From: Campylobacter sp. RM16189
Lineage (GTDB): Bacteria > Campylobacterota > Campylobacteria > Campylobacterales > Campylobacteraceae
Assembly: GCF_012978815.1 (NCBI RefSeq)
Contig: NZ_LIWR01000044.1
Coordinates: forward strand, 186,001 to 250,000
DNA: 64,000 nt
Direction of reading: 5' to 3'
Shown: positions 28,420 through 38,718 of the stretch, in pieces
Numbering within the stretch: position 1 is the stretch's first letter
How the letters are laid out: every line of letters starts with the position of its first letter
The notes under the pieces: generated by a model
What the model was told of the DNA's origin: nothing
The model's input: only the letters and a program-made list of their open reading frames with translations
Database searches by the model: none
Translations under genes and position numbers: made by a program

Positions 28420-28425
28420 TAAAAT
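28420..28425 (+). promoter_or_regulatory. -10 box of the SRP RNA gene
   Basis: TAAAAT about 6 nt before the first base of the SRP RNA as judged by its closing stem. A TATACT at 28410-28415 is a second possibility. Confidence 0.45.
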
Positions 28426-28431
28426 TGCATT

Positions 28432-28538
28432 CGCCTCTTCTTAGACCTGTGCAATGCCTCTTTCAGGCACCGCTTCAGGGTGGGAACACAGCAGAGCACT
28501 TGAATTTGGTGTGTGCCGCAGTCATCTGAGAAGGGGTT
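28432..28538 (+). ncRNA. ffs: Signal recognition particle RNA, small bacterial (4.5S) type
   Basis: About 107 nt. The Ffh-binding domain is recognisable as CAGGGTGGGAACACAGCAG, with the GGAA-type tetraloop and the asymmetric AGCAG loop of domain IV. The two ends pair (CCTCTTCTTAGA near the start with TCTGAGAAGGGG at the end). TTTTTAAA follows the 3' end as terminator. Works with Ffh in co-translational membrane targeting. Exact ends are approximate. Confidence 0.88.
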
Positions 28539-28573
28539 TTTAAATTCCATTCTTCAGATTATCGCACAAATTT

Positions 28574-29809
28574 TTAAATTTTTACTTGCAAAAGAGAAAA
28601 ATGCTCTTTAAATTCCTCGCAAATTTTAGCGAAATTTACCCCATCTACACTTGGTTTATCACTGAAAAAAATATCCATATTATTAAACCCGTCAATGAGC
28701 TCTTTTGACTTTACGCCGTAGCTTATGGAAATGCCTGCTTCGATAAACGCCGCAAGCTTGTCGCAGTATTTAAGAGCTTTGCCGTCAATCGCGTTGAATT
28801 TATCCTCGTTTACATTTTCCATCGTGCCTTCGTGATAGGCCGGTTTCTTTTCGCAAATTCTATTTTCAAACTCGTTTTTTATGAATTTTCCGCCCTGCTC
28901 TCTGATACCTAAAATATAGCTAAACTCATCTCTGAAACTATCCGGCACAAACGGCAAAATTCGCTCATCAATGAGCCTCATCTCATACTCGGTTATGATC
29001 TCATTTAAGCCTTCGACACCGTATTTAACTGGGCTTATGATGTCTCTTGTAAGGCTTTCAGGAAGATCGTGAAAGAGTGCGCAAAAGAAGTTACTTTCAA
29101 GTCTTTTTGCACAAGCTTTAACCTCAAGCGAGTAAAAATAGCTTAAAATCGCAACCACAAGCATATGTCCAAGCACCGCAGTTTCAGGGATACGCGGAGT
29201 TTGAGCCCAGCGCTTTTGAAAACGAAGTCGTCCGCTTAGATCCACAAGCTTTGCTAGCTTTTGATTCATCACGATTTTTCGCACGCCGATTAGCTCGTAA
29301 TAATCCTCAAGCTCCTCTTCAACCTTGCTCTTAAGCTCTTCTATATCGCTTAAAAACTGGCTTGTCTGATAAACGATAGAAAATTCCCAGCGAGTTGCAA
29401 GGTAGCTTGCAGCTTTTAATATAAGGCGTTCTTTAGCGTGTTTTTTATCTTTTTTAAGAAGATAATTTCTAAGCCGCTCTAAAAATTTTCCCCCGTCGAT
29501 ATCGCGGATCAAATTTTCAAGTATGCTTAGCACCCAGCCGTTTATCTGCTCGCTCTTTTGTTTTTGTATCTGATGAAATACATCCGGGCGGATATCAGTA
29601 ACCACAACACGAGCAAAAAACTCAAAAATTCCCGCCTCGATGATGTAGTTCATATCGATATCTTTTTCAAGCTTTGCGATAAAATAAGCGATAACAAATT
29701 TATGCGCCTGCTTATCAAGCTCGACTAAATTTGTCATCTTCGGATAGTCATTCCAGCGCGATATGGACGCCGCTTTGAAAATATGTTCGATCAAATTTGC
29801 ATTTATCAT
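28574..29809 (-). CDS. HD-domain phosphohydrolase-like protein
   Basis: 411 residues. The middle has the HD metal motif: LGHMLVVAILSYF (His), then CALFHDLPESLTRDI (HD, about 240-254) and a later Asp in YCDKLAAFIEAG. This order is that of YfbR-like/HDIG phosphohydrolases acting on nucleotides. N-terminal 180 residues are helical and of unknown role. Overlaps the QueF stop by 1 nt, so in the gyrB-linked operon. Substrate unknown. Confidence 0.8.
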   Translation of the reverse strand: MINANLIEHIFKAASISRWNDYPKMTNLVELDKQAHKFVIAYFIAKLEKDIDMNYIIEAGIFEFFARVVVTDIRPDVFHQIQKQKSEQINGWVLSILENLIRDIDGGKFLERLRNYLLKKDKKHAKERLILKAASYLATRWEFSIVYQTSQFLSDIEELKSKVEEELEDYYELIGVRKIVMNQKLAKLVDLSGRLRFQKRWAQTPRIPETAVLGHMLVVAILSYFYSLEVKACAKRLESNFFCALFHDLPESLTRDIISPVKYGVEGLNEIITEYEMRLIDERILPFVPDSFRDEFSYILGIREQGGKFIKNEFENRICEKKPAYHEGTMENVNEDKFNAIDGKALKYCDKLAAFIEAGISISYGVKSKELIDGFNNMDIFFSDKPSVDGVNFAKICEEFKEHFSLLQVKI

Positions 29810-30468
29810 TATTTATCTTTTTTAACTACTCTTGCACGTTTTTCGCCTAAAAATTCAGGCTTTTTAAAGCCTTCTTTCGCAGATTTCTTTCCGGCTCCCG
29901 ATCTTTCTCTACTTGGTTTTTTATCAAATTCTTTTGTTCTTGAGCCACCTCTTGAATTTGTACGTGAATCAGACTTTCTGTCACTACTTCTTTCACGTCT
30001 TTCATAGCTTGGAGTTATCAAAGTAACGGCTGGCTCTTTAACCTCAGGTTTTTTAATAATCTCGTCAGAGCTTATCTCGATAACCGTATGAACGTTGCCA
30101 CGCGGGTTAAAGTCGCCTACTATTTTCATCCATTTTGGTTCAAGTTTTCTTTCAAGAACAGAGTAAATTTCGTTTATACTATCTTCGTGGCTTATATTTC
30201 TGTTCATAAAGCTGTTTATATAAAGCTTGATCGCCTTTAGCTCGACTACAAATTTGTTCGGCACATACTCAAGATAAATCGTCCCAAAATCAGGATAACC
30301 CGAACGCGGGCAAAGGCAGCAAAACTCAGGCAAAGTGATCTTGATCTTATAATTTCTGCTTTGCTTATTTTCCCAAATTTCAAGGTCACGCTCGACATCA
30401 AACTCTTTTAAAATTTTCTCACCGTATTTTTGCTCTTGTCCTAAATTATTTTCATTAATTTCTTGCAT
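29809..30468 (-). CDS. queF: preQ0 reductase (QueF) with a long basic disordered tail
   Basis: NADPH-dependent reduction of preQ0 to preQ1 in queuosine tRNA modification. The first about 140 residues are a complete short-type QueF: catalytic Cys in FCCLCPRSGYPDFGT (about 51-65), substrate Glu region YVPNKFVVELKAIKLY, and GDFNPRGNVHTVIEI. Residues about 141-219 are a tail rich in Arg, Lys, Ser and Gly (DRKSDSRTNSRGGSRTKEFD), predicted unstructured. B. subtilis QueF is about 165 and many short forms end near 127-140. The tail is in frame and conserved in codon usage style, so it is not an obvious frameshift. Confidence 0.92.
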   Translation of the reverse strand: MQEINENNLGQEQKYGEKILKEFDVERDLEIWENKQSRNYKIKITLPEFCCLCPRSGYPDFGTIYLEYVPNKFVVELKAIKLYINSFMNRNISHEDSINEIYSVLERKLEPKWMKIVGDFNPRGNVHTVIEISSDEIIKKPEVKEPAVTLITPSYERRERSSDRKSDSRTNSRGGSRTKEFDKKPSRERSGAGKKSAKEGFKKPEFLGEKRARVVKKDK

Positions 30469-30476
30469 ATTTTTCC

Positions 30477-31864
30477 TTAAATTTCTTTTGGTTTTTCTAT
30501 ATAAAACCCTTGTACATAGTCGATTCCGCCACTTCTTACATTTTCAAAAAAATCAGCCTTATCGACAAATCTAACAGCTGTTTTTACTCCTATTTTTTTA
30601 GCAGTTTTATTAAGATTAACAAATAAACTCTCAAATCTTTCGTCATTTAAATTTTTATTAAACTCAATATCATAGATGAAAAAATCTATAGGCAGGTGTT
30701 TAAAATACTCAAATCCTGCGTTATTTCCACCAAATTTATTAAAAGCAAATCTAAAACCTAAATTTTTATATTGATTTAGAATTTCTTTAAATCTATTCAT
30801 TTCATTATAAACGATCTTTTCACTAAATTCTAAAATAACTTTATTTGGATTAATTTGACCAGACTCTACAAATTCTTTTATAAAATTTATAAATTGTAAA
30901 TTTCTAATCGAGACTGATGAAACTTCAATAATATAAGAACCTTCATCATCAAATTTTGACTCAGAAAATTTCTTAATGGCATTTATATCAAATAATATCT
31001 CATATCCGTTTTTATTTGCGATATTTTGGGCTTTTTGTTTTGATATAAGTCCAAATTCTTTAGTATCAATTTTGATAAGAATGTTTTTTAAATTTTCTTC
31101 ATTTTTTAGACTGCTTACTAGCTGAGATTGAAACAAGAACTGCTTATCTTTTATAGACTTACAAACAGATTGTTCAAATTCATCTGTAATTGCAAATTTT
31201 GCATTCTCCTCTAAACTTAATCTCTCAATTAAAACAGATATTGAATTTTCAATGTTTTTAGAATAGTTGATATTAACTAACTCAAATTTAATCTTAAGCT
31301 CTATATCGTCTATTCCATTAGATAAAACGCTCTTTTCAAAAATATTTAAAAAATGTATTAACTGAGAACTTTTACCCTCACAAAACATTAAAAAGCAATC
31401 GTTAGTATATCTGCCTATTAAAGTTTTTTTGGATACTTCTTTATTTAGAAAAAAATCTAACCTCTCAATAAGTTTTCTAAGTAAAACATCTGTAATATCA
31501 AAGCTATAACGTTCATTTATATCGTTTAAATTTAATATTTTTAGCATTACTATATTACCATCTTGTCGATTTTTAAACTGATCTGCTTTTTTTAAAATTA
31601 CTTTTAAAATTTCACTTCTATTAAAAGAGCCGGTAGTGACGTCTAATACTGTATTGTTAAAACTTTGATATATTTTATAAGTAGTAAAATATACTTGACA
31701 TATTATTAAAACTATTAAAAGTACTATTTCATCATTTTCTAAATTTACTTCATCTCTTTTTATAAAAACATATGCAAAAAATAGAATAAGTGCAAAAAAT
31801 GGAATAGATATTTCAAGAGCAGATATAAATCTTCTAGATCTTTCTCTTATTTCAGAATCCAACA

Positions 31865-31865
<1 letters not shown>
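30477..31865 (-). CDS. Degenerate GGDEF-EAL membrane protein
   Basis: 462 residues. Two membrane helices (about 15-33 and 44-62) are followed by a GGDEF-like fold (about 75-205) without the GGDEF signature, then an EAL-like fold (about 220-462). In the latter, ILEFSEKIVY stands for the ELTE motif, AFNKFGGNN replaces DDFGTG, and IDYVQGFYI keeps the final D..QG part. The EAL motif itself and the DD pair are gone, so it should neither make nor cut cyclic di-GMP. Its ATG overlaps the gyrB TGA. A binding or scaffold role is possible. Confidence 0.8.
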
Positions 31866-34183
<2,318 letters not shown>

Positions 34184-34187
34184 TTAA

Positions 34188-35255
34188 TTATAAATTTATT
34201 GGCATTATTATCGTTTTTAGCTCATTTGAACTAACAGTAAATGCCAAATTTGAGTCGTTAAAACCAAGCTCAAAGCTATCTTCTTCGATATTTGTTAAAA
34301 AGTCTATTAAGTATCTATTTCTAACGCCTACGAAAAATTCCTCGTCAAGTCCTGTTTGAAAATCAATCACAGTTCTAGCCTCTGAATTATCTTCGATAAT
34401 ACTTTCAAAAGTTATGGTTTGAGGAGCGAAAATTATCTTCATACTATCTGATAAAATTGATATAGTTTTAATTCCTTCTATCATCTTATCTCTGTTTAGT
34501 TTTAGTCGTTTTTTAATCTCTTTTGGAATTACCCTATCGTAATCAGGGAATTTTCCGTTTATAAGTTTTGTGAAAAACTCAAAATTTGCACTTTGAGCTA
34601 TCAAAATGTTTTCATCGTAATAAATCTCTATCTTATCGTAAAAAAGTTTTTGAATTTCGCTTATTGCTTTTTTTGGAATTATAAGCGAAAATTCGCTTTG
34701 AGTAGGAGTTTCAAATTTAAATACACTTAGTCTTTTAGTATCTGTTCCTACAATATTTATGTAGTTTTGCTTAATGTCTATAAGAGCTCCGTTTAGCTCG
34801 AATTTTGGATTATTAGTATCTATACTAGGAAATATCTTTTTAAGGCTTCTTCCAAGCATTATAGCGTCTATATCAAATCTATTTTTACCATCTATAGTTG
34901 GGAATTTTGGAAAATCTTCAAATTTATACATAGGAAGTTTGTATTTTGAGTTTTTTTGTTTTATATAAAGGTAATTATTTACCGTTTCAAGAGTTACTTC
35001 TTCGTCTTTTAGGCTTCTTATTATGTCAAGCAGTTTTTTCCCGTTTGCGGTAGCATTTCCTTCATCTAAAATTTTAACATTTGTAAGTTTGTATGCAAGT
35101 CCTATCTCGTGATCTGTGGCTTTGATGTTTAAAATTCCATCTTTAGCGCAGATATATATGTGAGATGTTATAGCACTTAAATCCTTTTTTTCCAAGTAAG
35201 GATTTGTGTTTGTAACTATGCTTTCAAGAGCATTTTTGTTAATTACCGCCTTCAT
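34188..35255 (-). CDS. dnaN: DNA polymerase III beta subunit (sliding clamp)
   Basis: 355 residues in three clamp repeats. N-terminal MKAVINKNALESIVTNTNPY, middle ALIDIKQNYINIVGTDTKRLSVF, and C-terminal end ELKTIIMPINL, matching the clamp's conserved M-P-(I/M)-x-(L) end. Tethers Pol III to DNA. Separated from dnaA by 153 bp carrying DnaA-box-like sites. Confidence 0.97.
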   Translation of the reverse strand: MKAVINKNALESIVTNTNPYLEKKDLSAITSHIYICAKDGILNIKATDHEIGLAYKLTNVKILDEGNATANGKKLLDIIRSLKDEEVTLETVNNYLYIKQKNSKYKLPMYKFEDFPKFPTIDGKNRFDIDAIMLGRSLKKIFPSIDTNNPKFELNGALIDIKQNYINIVGTDTKRLSVFKFETPTQSEFSLIIPKKAISEIQKLFYDKIEIYYDENILIAQSANFEFFTKLINGKFPDYDRVIPKEIKKRLKLNRDKMIEGIKTISILSDSMKIIFAPQTITFESIIEDNSEARTVIDFQTGLDEEFFVGVRNRYLIDFLTNIEEDSFELGFNDSNLAFTVSSNELKTIIMPINL

Positions 35256-35311
35256 AGTTTCTTCCTTTATTTTTTAAATTTCTTTAGTATTAGTAGTAGG
35301 TATCATGAATA

Positions 35312-35390
35312 TGTGAAAAACGTTTTTAAATCTTGAAATTTCAGCTTTTAGATAGTTAAAAACTAAATTTGATTTTTCACATTTATTCAC
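35312..35390. other. Origin element: DnaA-box cluster between dnaA and dnaN
   Basis: Three DnaA-box-like 9-mers: TTTTTCACA on the minus strand at 35312-35320, TTTTTCACA on the plus strand at 35372-35380, and TTATTCACA on the plus strand at 35382-35390. The last is a perfect E. coli-type box. They lie in the AT-rich 153-bp gap 35256-35408, a good place for unwinding. Epsilonproteobacterial origins are often split around dnaA. Confidence 0.72.
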
Positions 35391-35408
35391 ATAATTCATC
35401 TTAAATTT

Positions 35409-36719
35409 TTATCCCTTTGTCAAAATTTTATTTTTAATCTCTTCAACTTTTATCTTAAAATATTCATCTTCATTTATCATTTCATTTATCTTTTTGATAT
35501 TATGGCTAACTGCCGAGTGATCTTTCATATTAAAATAACTTGCTATTTGAGGCATTGAATTTGGCGTTAAATTTTTAGCCAGATATATTACGATTCGCCT
35601 TGCTTCAACGATATTTTTAACTCTTGATTTGCTCTTTATCTCGCTTGGTTTTATATTTAGCTCTTTGCTTACTATTTCGATTATGCTTTCTAAATTTATA
35701 TTTTCACGCTTCTCTTTTATCTGATCTCTTAAGATATTTTTAGCAAATTCAAGGCTTATTTCTTGTCTCATAAGTGTTGCGTAAGCGTTTAAATTTATGA
35801 TTGCACTTTCGATTTCACGGATATTATCGCCCATATTTGTTGCGATATATTCGATAACGTCTTTAGTTAGATAAATTTTATCAAATTCGCATTTTTTCTT
35901 AATGATGGCTATCTTAGTATCAAGTTCAGGTGGAGTAATATCGGCTATTATTCCCCATTCAAAGCGGGTTCTAAGTCTATCTTCAAAGCCTTTTAGGTGT
36001 TTTGGCTGGCGGTCTGAAGTCATGACGATCTGACCGTTTTTTGAGTGAAGTTCGTTAAAAGTGTGAAAAAACTCCTCTTGAATTTTATCCGTTTTACCTA
36101 AAAACTGCACATCATCTATGAGTAAAACATCACAGTTTCGGTACTTCTCGCGAAATCTCTCCATTGAGTGGTTGTTGATATGATATGTAAAATCAGTGAT
36201 AAACTGCTCGCTTGTGATACAAATTACGACTTTGCCGTTATTTAAGCAGAAATTTCCAACCGATTGAAGCAAGTGAGTTTTACCAAGACCAGTTGGACCG
36301 TAGATAAATAGCGGATTATACGCTTTTCCAAGCTGCTCGGCAGCTGATTTTGAAGTGATGTAAGCGTACTGGTTTGAATCGCCCACAACAAAATTTTCAA
36401 AGGTATAGCTTGGGTTTAAAAGGCTGCTTTGGGCCTTTATCTGATTTACATCCACTTTTGCGGTTTTGGTTTGCGGTTTGCTCTTTTGAGAAGTGATGTT
36501 TATGTGAGGTTTTGCACCTGTTTTTACTTCAAAAAGATGAGCTATCTTGCCTGCGTATTTGGTTTGGATAAATTTTGCTATAAGCTCGTTTGGGGCGTTA
36601 AATACGATAACTTCCGAATTTGAAGCTTTTTCGTTAAATTTAAGCTGCTTTATGTAACACTCATATTCTGATTTTAAAATTTCGTGTCCAAGTAGCTCTA
36701 AAACCTCGTTTGCAAGCAA
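35409..36719 (-). CDS. dnaA: Chromosomal replication initiator DnaA
   Basis: 436 residues. Domain I at the N-terminus, AAA+ domain with Walker A GPTGLGKTHLL (about 140-150) and Walker B LLIDDVQFLG, arginine finger region FEDRLRTRFEWG, and DNA-binding domain IV with the MKDHSAVSHNIKKI helix. Start is TTG 36719 with AAGGGA 5 bp ahead. Initiates replication at the boxes on both sides of the gene. Confidence 0.98.
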   Translation of the reverse strand: MLANEVLELLGHEILKSEYECYIKQLKFNEKASNSEVIVFNAPNELIAKFIQTKYAGKIAHLFEVKTGAKPHINITSQKSKPQTKTAKVDVNQIKAQSSLLNPSYTFENFVVGDSNQYAYITSKSAAEQLGKAYNPLFIYGPTGLGKTHLLQSVGNFCLNNGKVVICITSEQFITDFTYHINNHSMERFREKYRNCDVLLIDDVQFLGKTDKIQEEFFHTFNELHSKNGQIVMTSDRQPKHLKGFEDRLRTRFEWGIIADITPPELDTKIAIIKKKCEFDKIYLTKDVIEYIATNMGDNIREIESAIINLNAYATLMRQEISLEFAKNILRDQIKEKRENINLESIIEIVSKELNIKPSEIKSKSRVKNIVEARRIVIYLAKNLTPNSMPQIASYFNMKDHSAVSHNIKKINEMINEDEYFKIKVEEIKNKILTKG

Positions 36720-36733
36720 ATTTATCCCTTTTT

Positions 36734-36739
36734 ATTATA
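36734..36739 (-). promoter_or_regulatory. -10 box of dnaA
   Basis: TATAAT on the minus strand, 14 bp before the TTG start. DnaA-box-like sites about 60-90 bp upstream could allow autoregulation. Confidence 0.55.
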
Positions 36740-36799
36740 ATGGTTTATCATTTTATCTTAAATTTCATAAAATCTTTGTTAAAATGCCTTCAAGGTATG

Positions 36800-36829
36800 T
36801 TTTTCACAGCGTGAAAAAAACGTGAAAAA
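36800..36829. other. Origin element: DnaA-box cluster upstream of dnaA
   Basis: Three close 9-mers: TTTTTCACA (plus, 36800-36808), and TTTTTCACG twice on the minus strand (36810-36818 and 36821-36829). They are spaced 10-11 bp apart, one helical turn, between dnaA and ruvC. Together with 35312-35390 they fit a bipartite oriC. Confidence 0.7.
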
Positions 36830-36857
36830 CTTTTTTATTTGGCAAATTAAGGATGTG

Positions 36858-37334
36858 ATGAAAATTTTAGGAATTGATCCCGGAAGCAAGAATTGCGGTT
36901 ATGCGATCATCGAAAAAACTGCGTTTAAAACGAGTTTGATTGAAGCTGGGCTTATAAAGATTAAGCCTGATTTGCTTCAGTATCAGATAACGCAGCTTTG
37001 CGAAGGGCTTGATCTCATTTTTAAAAACCACAAATTTGATGAAGTTGCGATTGAGGATATATTTTTTGCGTATAATCCAAAAACGGTTTTAAAGCTCGCT
37101 CAGTTTCGCGGTGCGTTAAGCCTTAAAATTCTTCAAATTCACGGAGAATTCGCAGAATACACCCCGCTTCAAGTGAAAAAAGCGGTAACAGGCAAGGCAA
37201 AAGCGGATAAGGAGCAAGTTGCTTTTATGGTGAAGAAAATTTTAGGGATCGCTAAAGATATAAAACCACTTGATATAACCGATGCTATCGCGGTTGCTTT
37301 AACTCATGCAAATAATTTGCGGATAAAAAAATAA
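36858..37334 (+). CDS. ruvC: Crossover junction endodeoxyribonuclease RuvC
   Basis: 158 residues. Resolves Holliday junctions with RuvAB. Catalytic acids are visible in [14 protein letters not shown] (Asp7), [11 protein letters not shown] (Glu), and [14 protein letters not shown] (Asp pair near 140). The longer open frame from 36822 adds 12 residues, but AAGGA lies before ATG 36858, which gives the canonical MKILGIDPG start. Confidence 0.96.
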   Translation: MKILGIDPGSKNCGYAIIEKTAFKTSLIEAGLIKIKPDLLQYQITQLCEGLDLIFKNHKFDEVAIEDIFFAYNPKTVLKLAQFRGALSLKILQIHGEFAEYTPLQVKKAVTGKAKADKEQVAFMVKKILGIAKDIKPLDITDAIAVALTHANNLRIKK

Positions 37335-37350
37335 ATCTAAAGGAGATAAA

Positions 37351-37944
37351 ATGAGGAAAATTTTAGTTGTTTTAGTTGTTTTTGCATCGCTAAATTTATT
37401 TGCAAATGAAGTTTCAAAAGATAATGAAATCATCTGTAACTACTCAAATTTAGGCATAGAAACAAAGAAAACTACAAAAGCAAAACAGATTATGGTTAAA
37501 GATGTATTGTTTAGCGGTTCAAATTCGCAAAATTTTGGAGTTAAAAAGGACTTAAGACAAACTTGTGAAGTTTTAAACTGCGTGATGGATGATAGCGTAG
37601 AAAATAAGCAAGCATTTTTCAAAAATGCAACACTTACGATATTAAATGGCGATGATGAGATATCCAATATGGCGGTTGATTATTTTAGTTCTCGTGAATT
37701 TGATTTTGCTAAAAAATTAAGACATGATGCTTTACTTTTAAAATTTGGTTGCGACTATGAACTTATGCCTATTGAAACAAGAAATGGCGTGAATAAAGTA
37801 TTTGTAAAAGCTATCGTCATGTCAAGAGGAAAAGAGATTGGTAAAATAGAAATAAACGGCAGAGTGCTTGCTATAAGAGGTAAATTTGGTATGGTGCAAG
37901 ACATGCAGGTTTATAATCTAAAATTAAAAGAGATAAAAGAGTAA
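37351..37944 (+). CDS. Periplasmic hypothetical protein
   Basis: 197 residues with a clear signal peptide (MRKILVVLVVFASLNLFANE, cleavage after LFA). Mature part has four Cys (ICNYSNLG, QTCEVLNCVMD, FGCDYEL) that could form disulfides, and a beta-rich C-terminus. AAAGGAG precedes the ATG; 16 bp after ruvC, so likely co-transcribed. No recognised family. Confidence 0.7.
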   Translation: MRKILVVLVVFASLNLFANEVSKDNEIICNYSNLGIETKKTTKAKQIMVKDVLFSGSNSQNFGVKKDLRQTCEVLNCVMDDSVENKQAFFKNATLTILNGDDEISNMAVDYFSSREFDFAKKLRHDALLLKFGCDYELMPIETRNGVNKVFVKAIVMSRGKEIGKIEINGRVLAIRGKFGMVQDMQVYNLKLKEIKE

Positions 37945-37952
37945 AATTTAGT

Positions 37953-37981
37953 CGCGTGGCACCAAAACCACGCGAATTTTT
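37953..37981. terminator. Strong terminator between the periplasmic protein gene and thyX
   Basis: 7-bp GC-rich stem CGCGTGG / CCACGCG, 8-nt loop, followed on the plus strand by AATTTTTA. It ends the ruvC unit and lies at the end of convergent thyX. Confidence 0.85.
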
Positions 37982-38606
37982 AATGTTCACTGTTTGTGAT
38001 GTGATTTTCATAAATAAATTTATGCTCATCAGGCAATGCGTCGTAAATTTTATGAGCCAGATCGCGTATCTCCCAAAGAGCGGATTTGGAGCTTCTTAAG
38101 GATAAGAAATTTTGCAAACTTCTAGCGTTTATACTCCAAGTAAGCTCGGTTTTATAGCACTCAGGCAAGCAGTATTTAACTATATCAAGACTGGTTGTGG
38201 TCGTGGCTAAAATTTCGCGTAAATTATCAAGCGCTTTTATGCTCGCGTTATCGATTAGTTTGTTACCTGTTAGCACGATGTATCTGCTTGCGTTTTCAAA
38301 GTCGTCTAGCTCAAATTTCGCCTCGTTTCTAAGCTCTTTTAGCGTGTAGCGGGTTGATTTCACACTTAAGCTTGCTATGCGGTGGCGAGCTAGCTCTTGA
38401 AGTAGTGCGCGCGAAATTCCTTGGATGTAAAAGTTATAATAAAGATGCTCAAGCGTACTTGCATGCTTAAATTTATTCCCCACTCGATCAATCAGCTCGA
38501 TATCTTTTTCACCTCCATTATCACCCTTGTCAAAGCTTTGCCAACACGTGCGAATCGCGTGCGAGCAGATATTAAGCGGAGTGAAATTTAGAAGTGTTAC
38601 TTGCAT
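37980..38606 (-). CDS. thyX: Flavin-dependent thymidylate synthase
   Basis: 208 residues. Makes dTMP from dUMP with FAD, NADPH and methylene-THF, and replaces ThyA. The ThyX signature RHRxxSxxxxSxR is seen in ARHRIASLSVKSTRYTL (about 78-94); QNFLSLRSSKSALWEIRDLA holds the second conserved region. Next to the hook gene flgE on the same strand. Confidence 0.97.
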   Translation of the reverse strand: MQVTLLNFTPLNICSHAIRTCWQSFDKGDNGGEKDIELIDRVGNKFKHASTLEHLYYNFYIQGISRALLQELARHRIASLSVKSTRYTLKELRNEAKFELDDFENASRYIVLTGNKLIDNASIKALDNLREILATTTTSLDIVKYCLPECYKTELTWSINARSLQNFLSLRSSKSALWEIRDLAHKIYDALPDEHKFIYENHITNSEH

Positions 38607-38676
38607 TTTAGCTCTTTATTTATGAAATTTGATCTCGTAAATTTAGCTAAAATTTTTATGAAATTCAAGTCAGGTT

Positions 38677-38700
38677 TGGGGGCGTTAGATAGCCCCCAAG
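38677..38700 (-). terminator. GC-rich hairpin after flgE
   Basis: 8-bp stem TTGGGGGC / GCCCCCAA with an 8-nt loop, 18 bp after the flgE stop. No T-tract, so it may protect the very long hook mRNA's 3' end. Confidence 0.65.
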
Positions 38701-38718
38701 AGTAGAAAAATGGATAGA

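Noticed and set aside
28323..28529. 68-codon frame across the SRP RNA gene
   Set aside because: The region folds as SRP RNA with the Ffh-binding motif; the frame has no family features.
36822..37334. Longer RuvC from 36822
   Set aside because: The added residues cover DnaA-box-like DNA, and a good ribosome site lies before the MKILGIDPG start at 36858.
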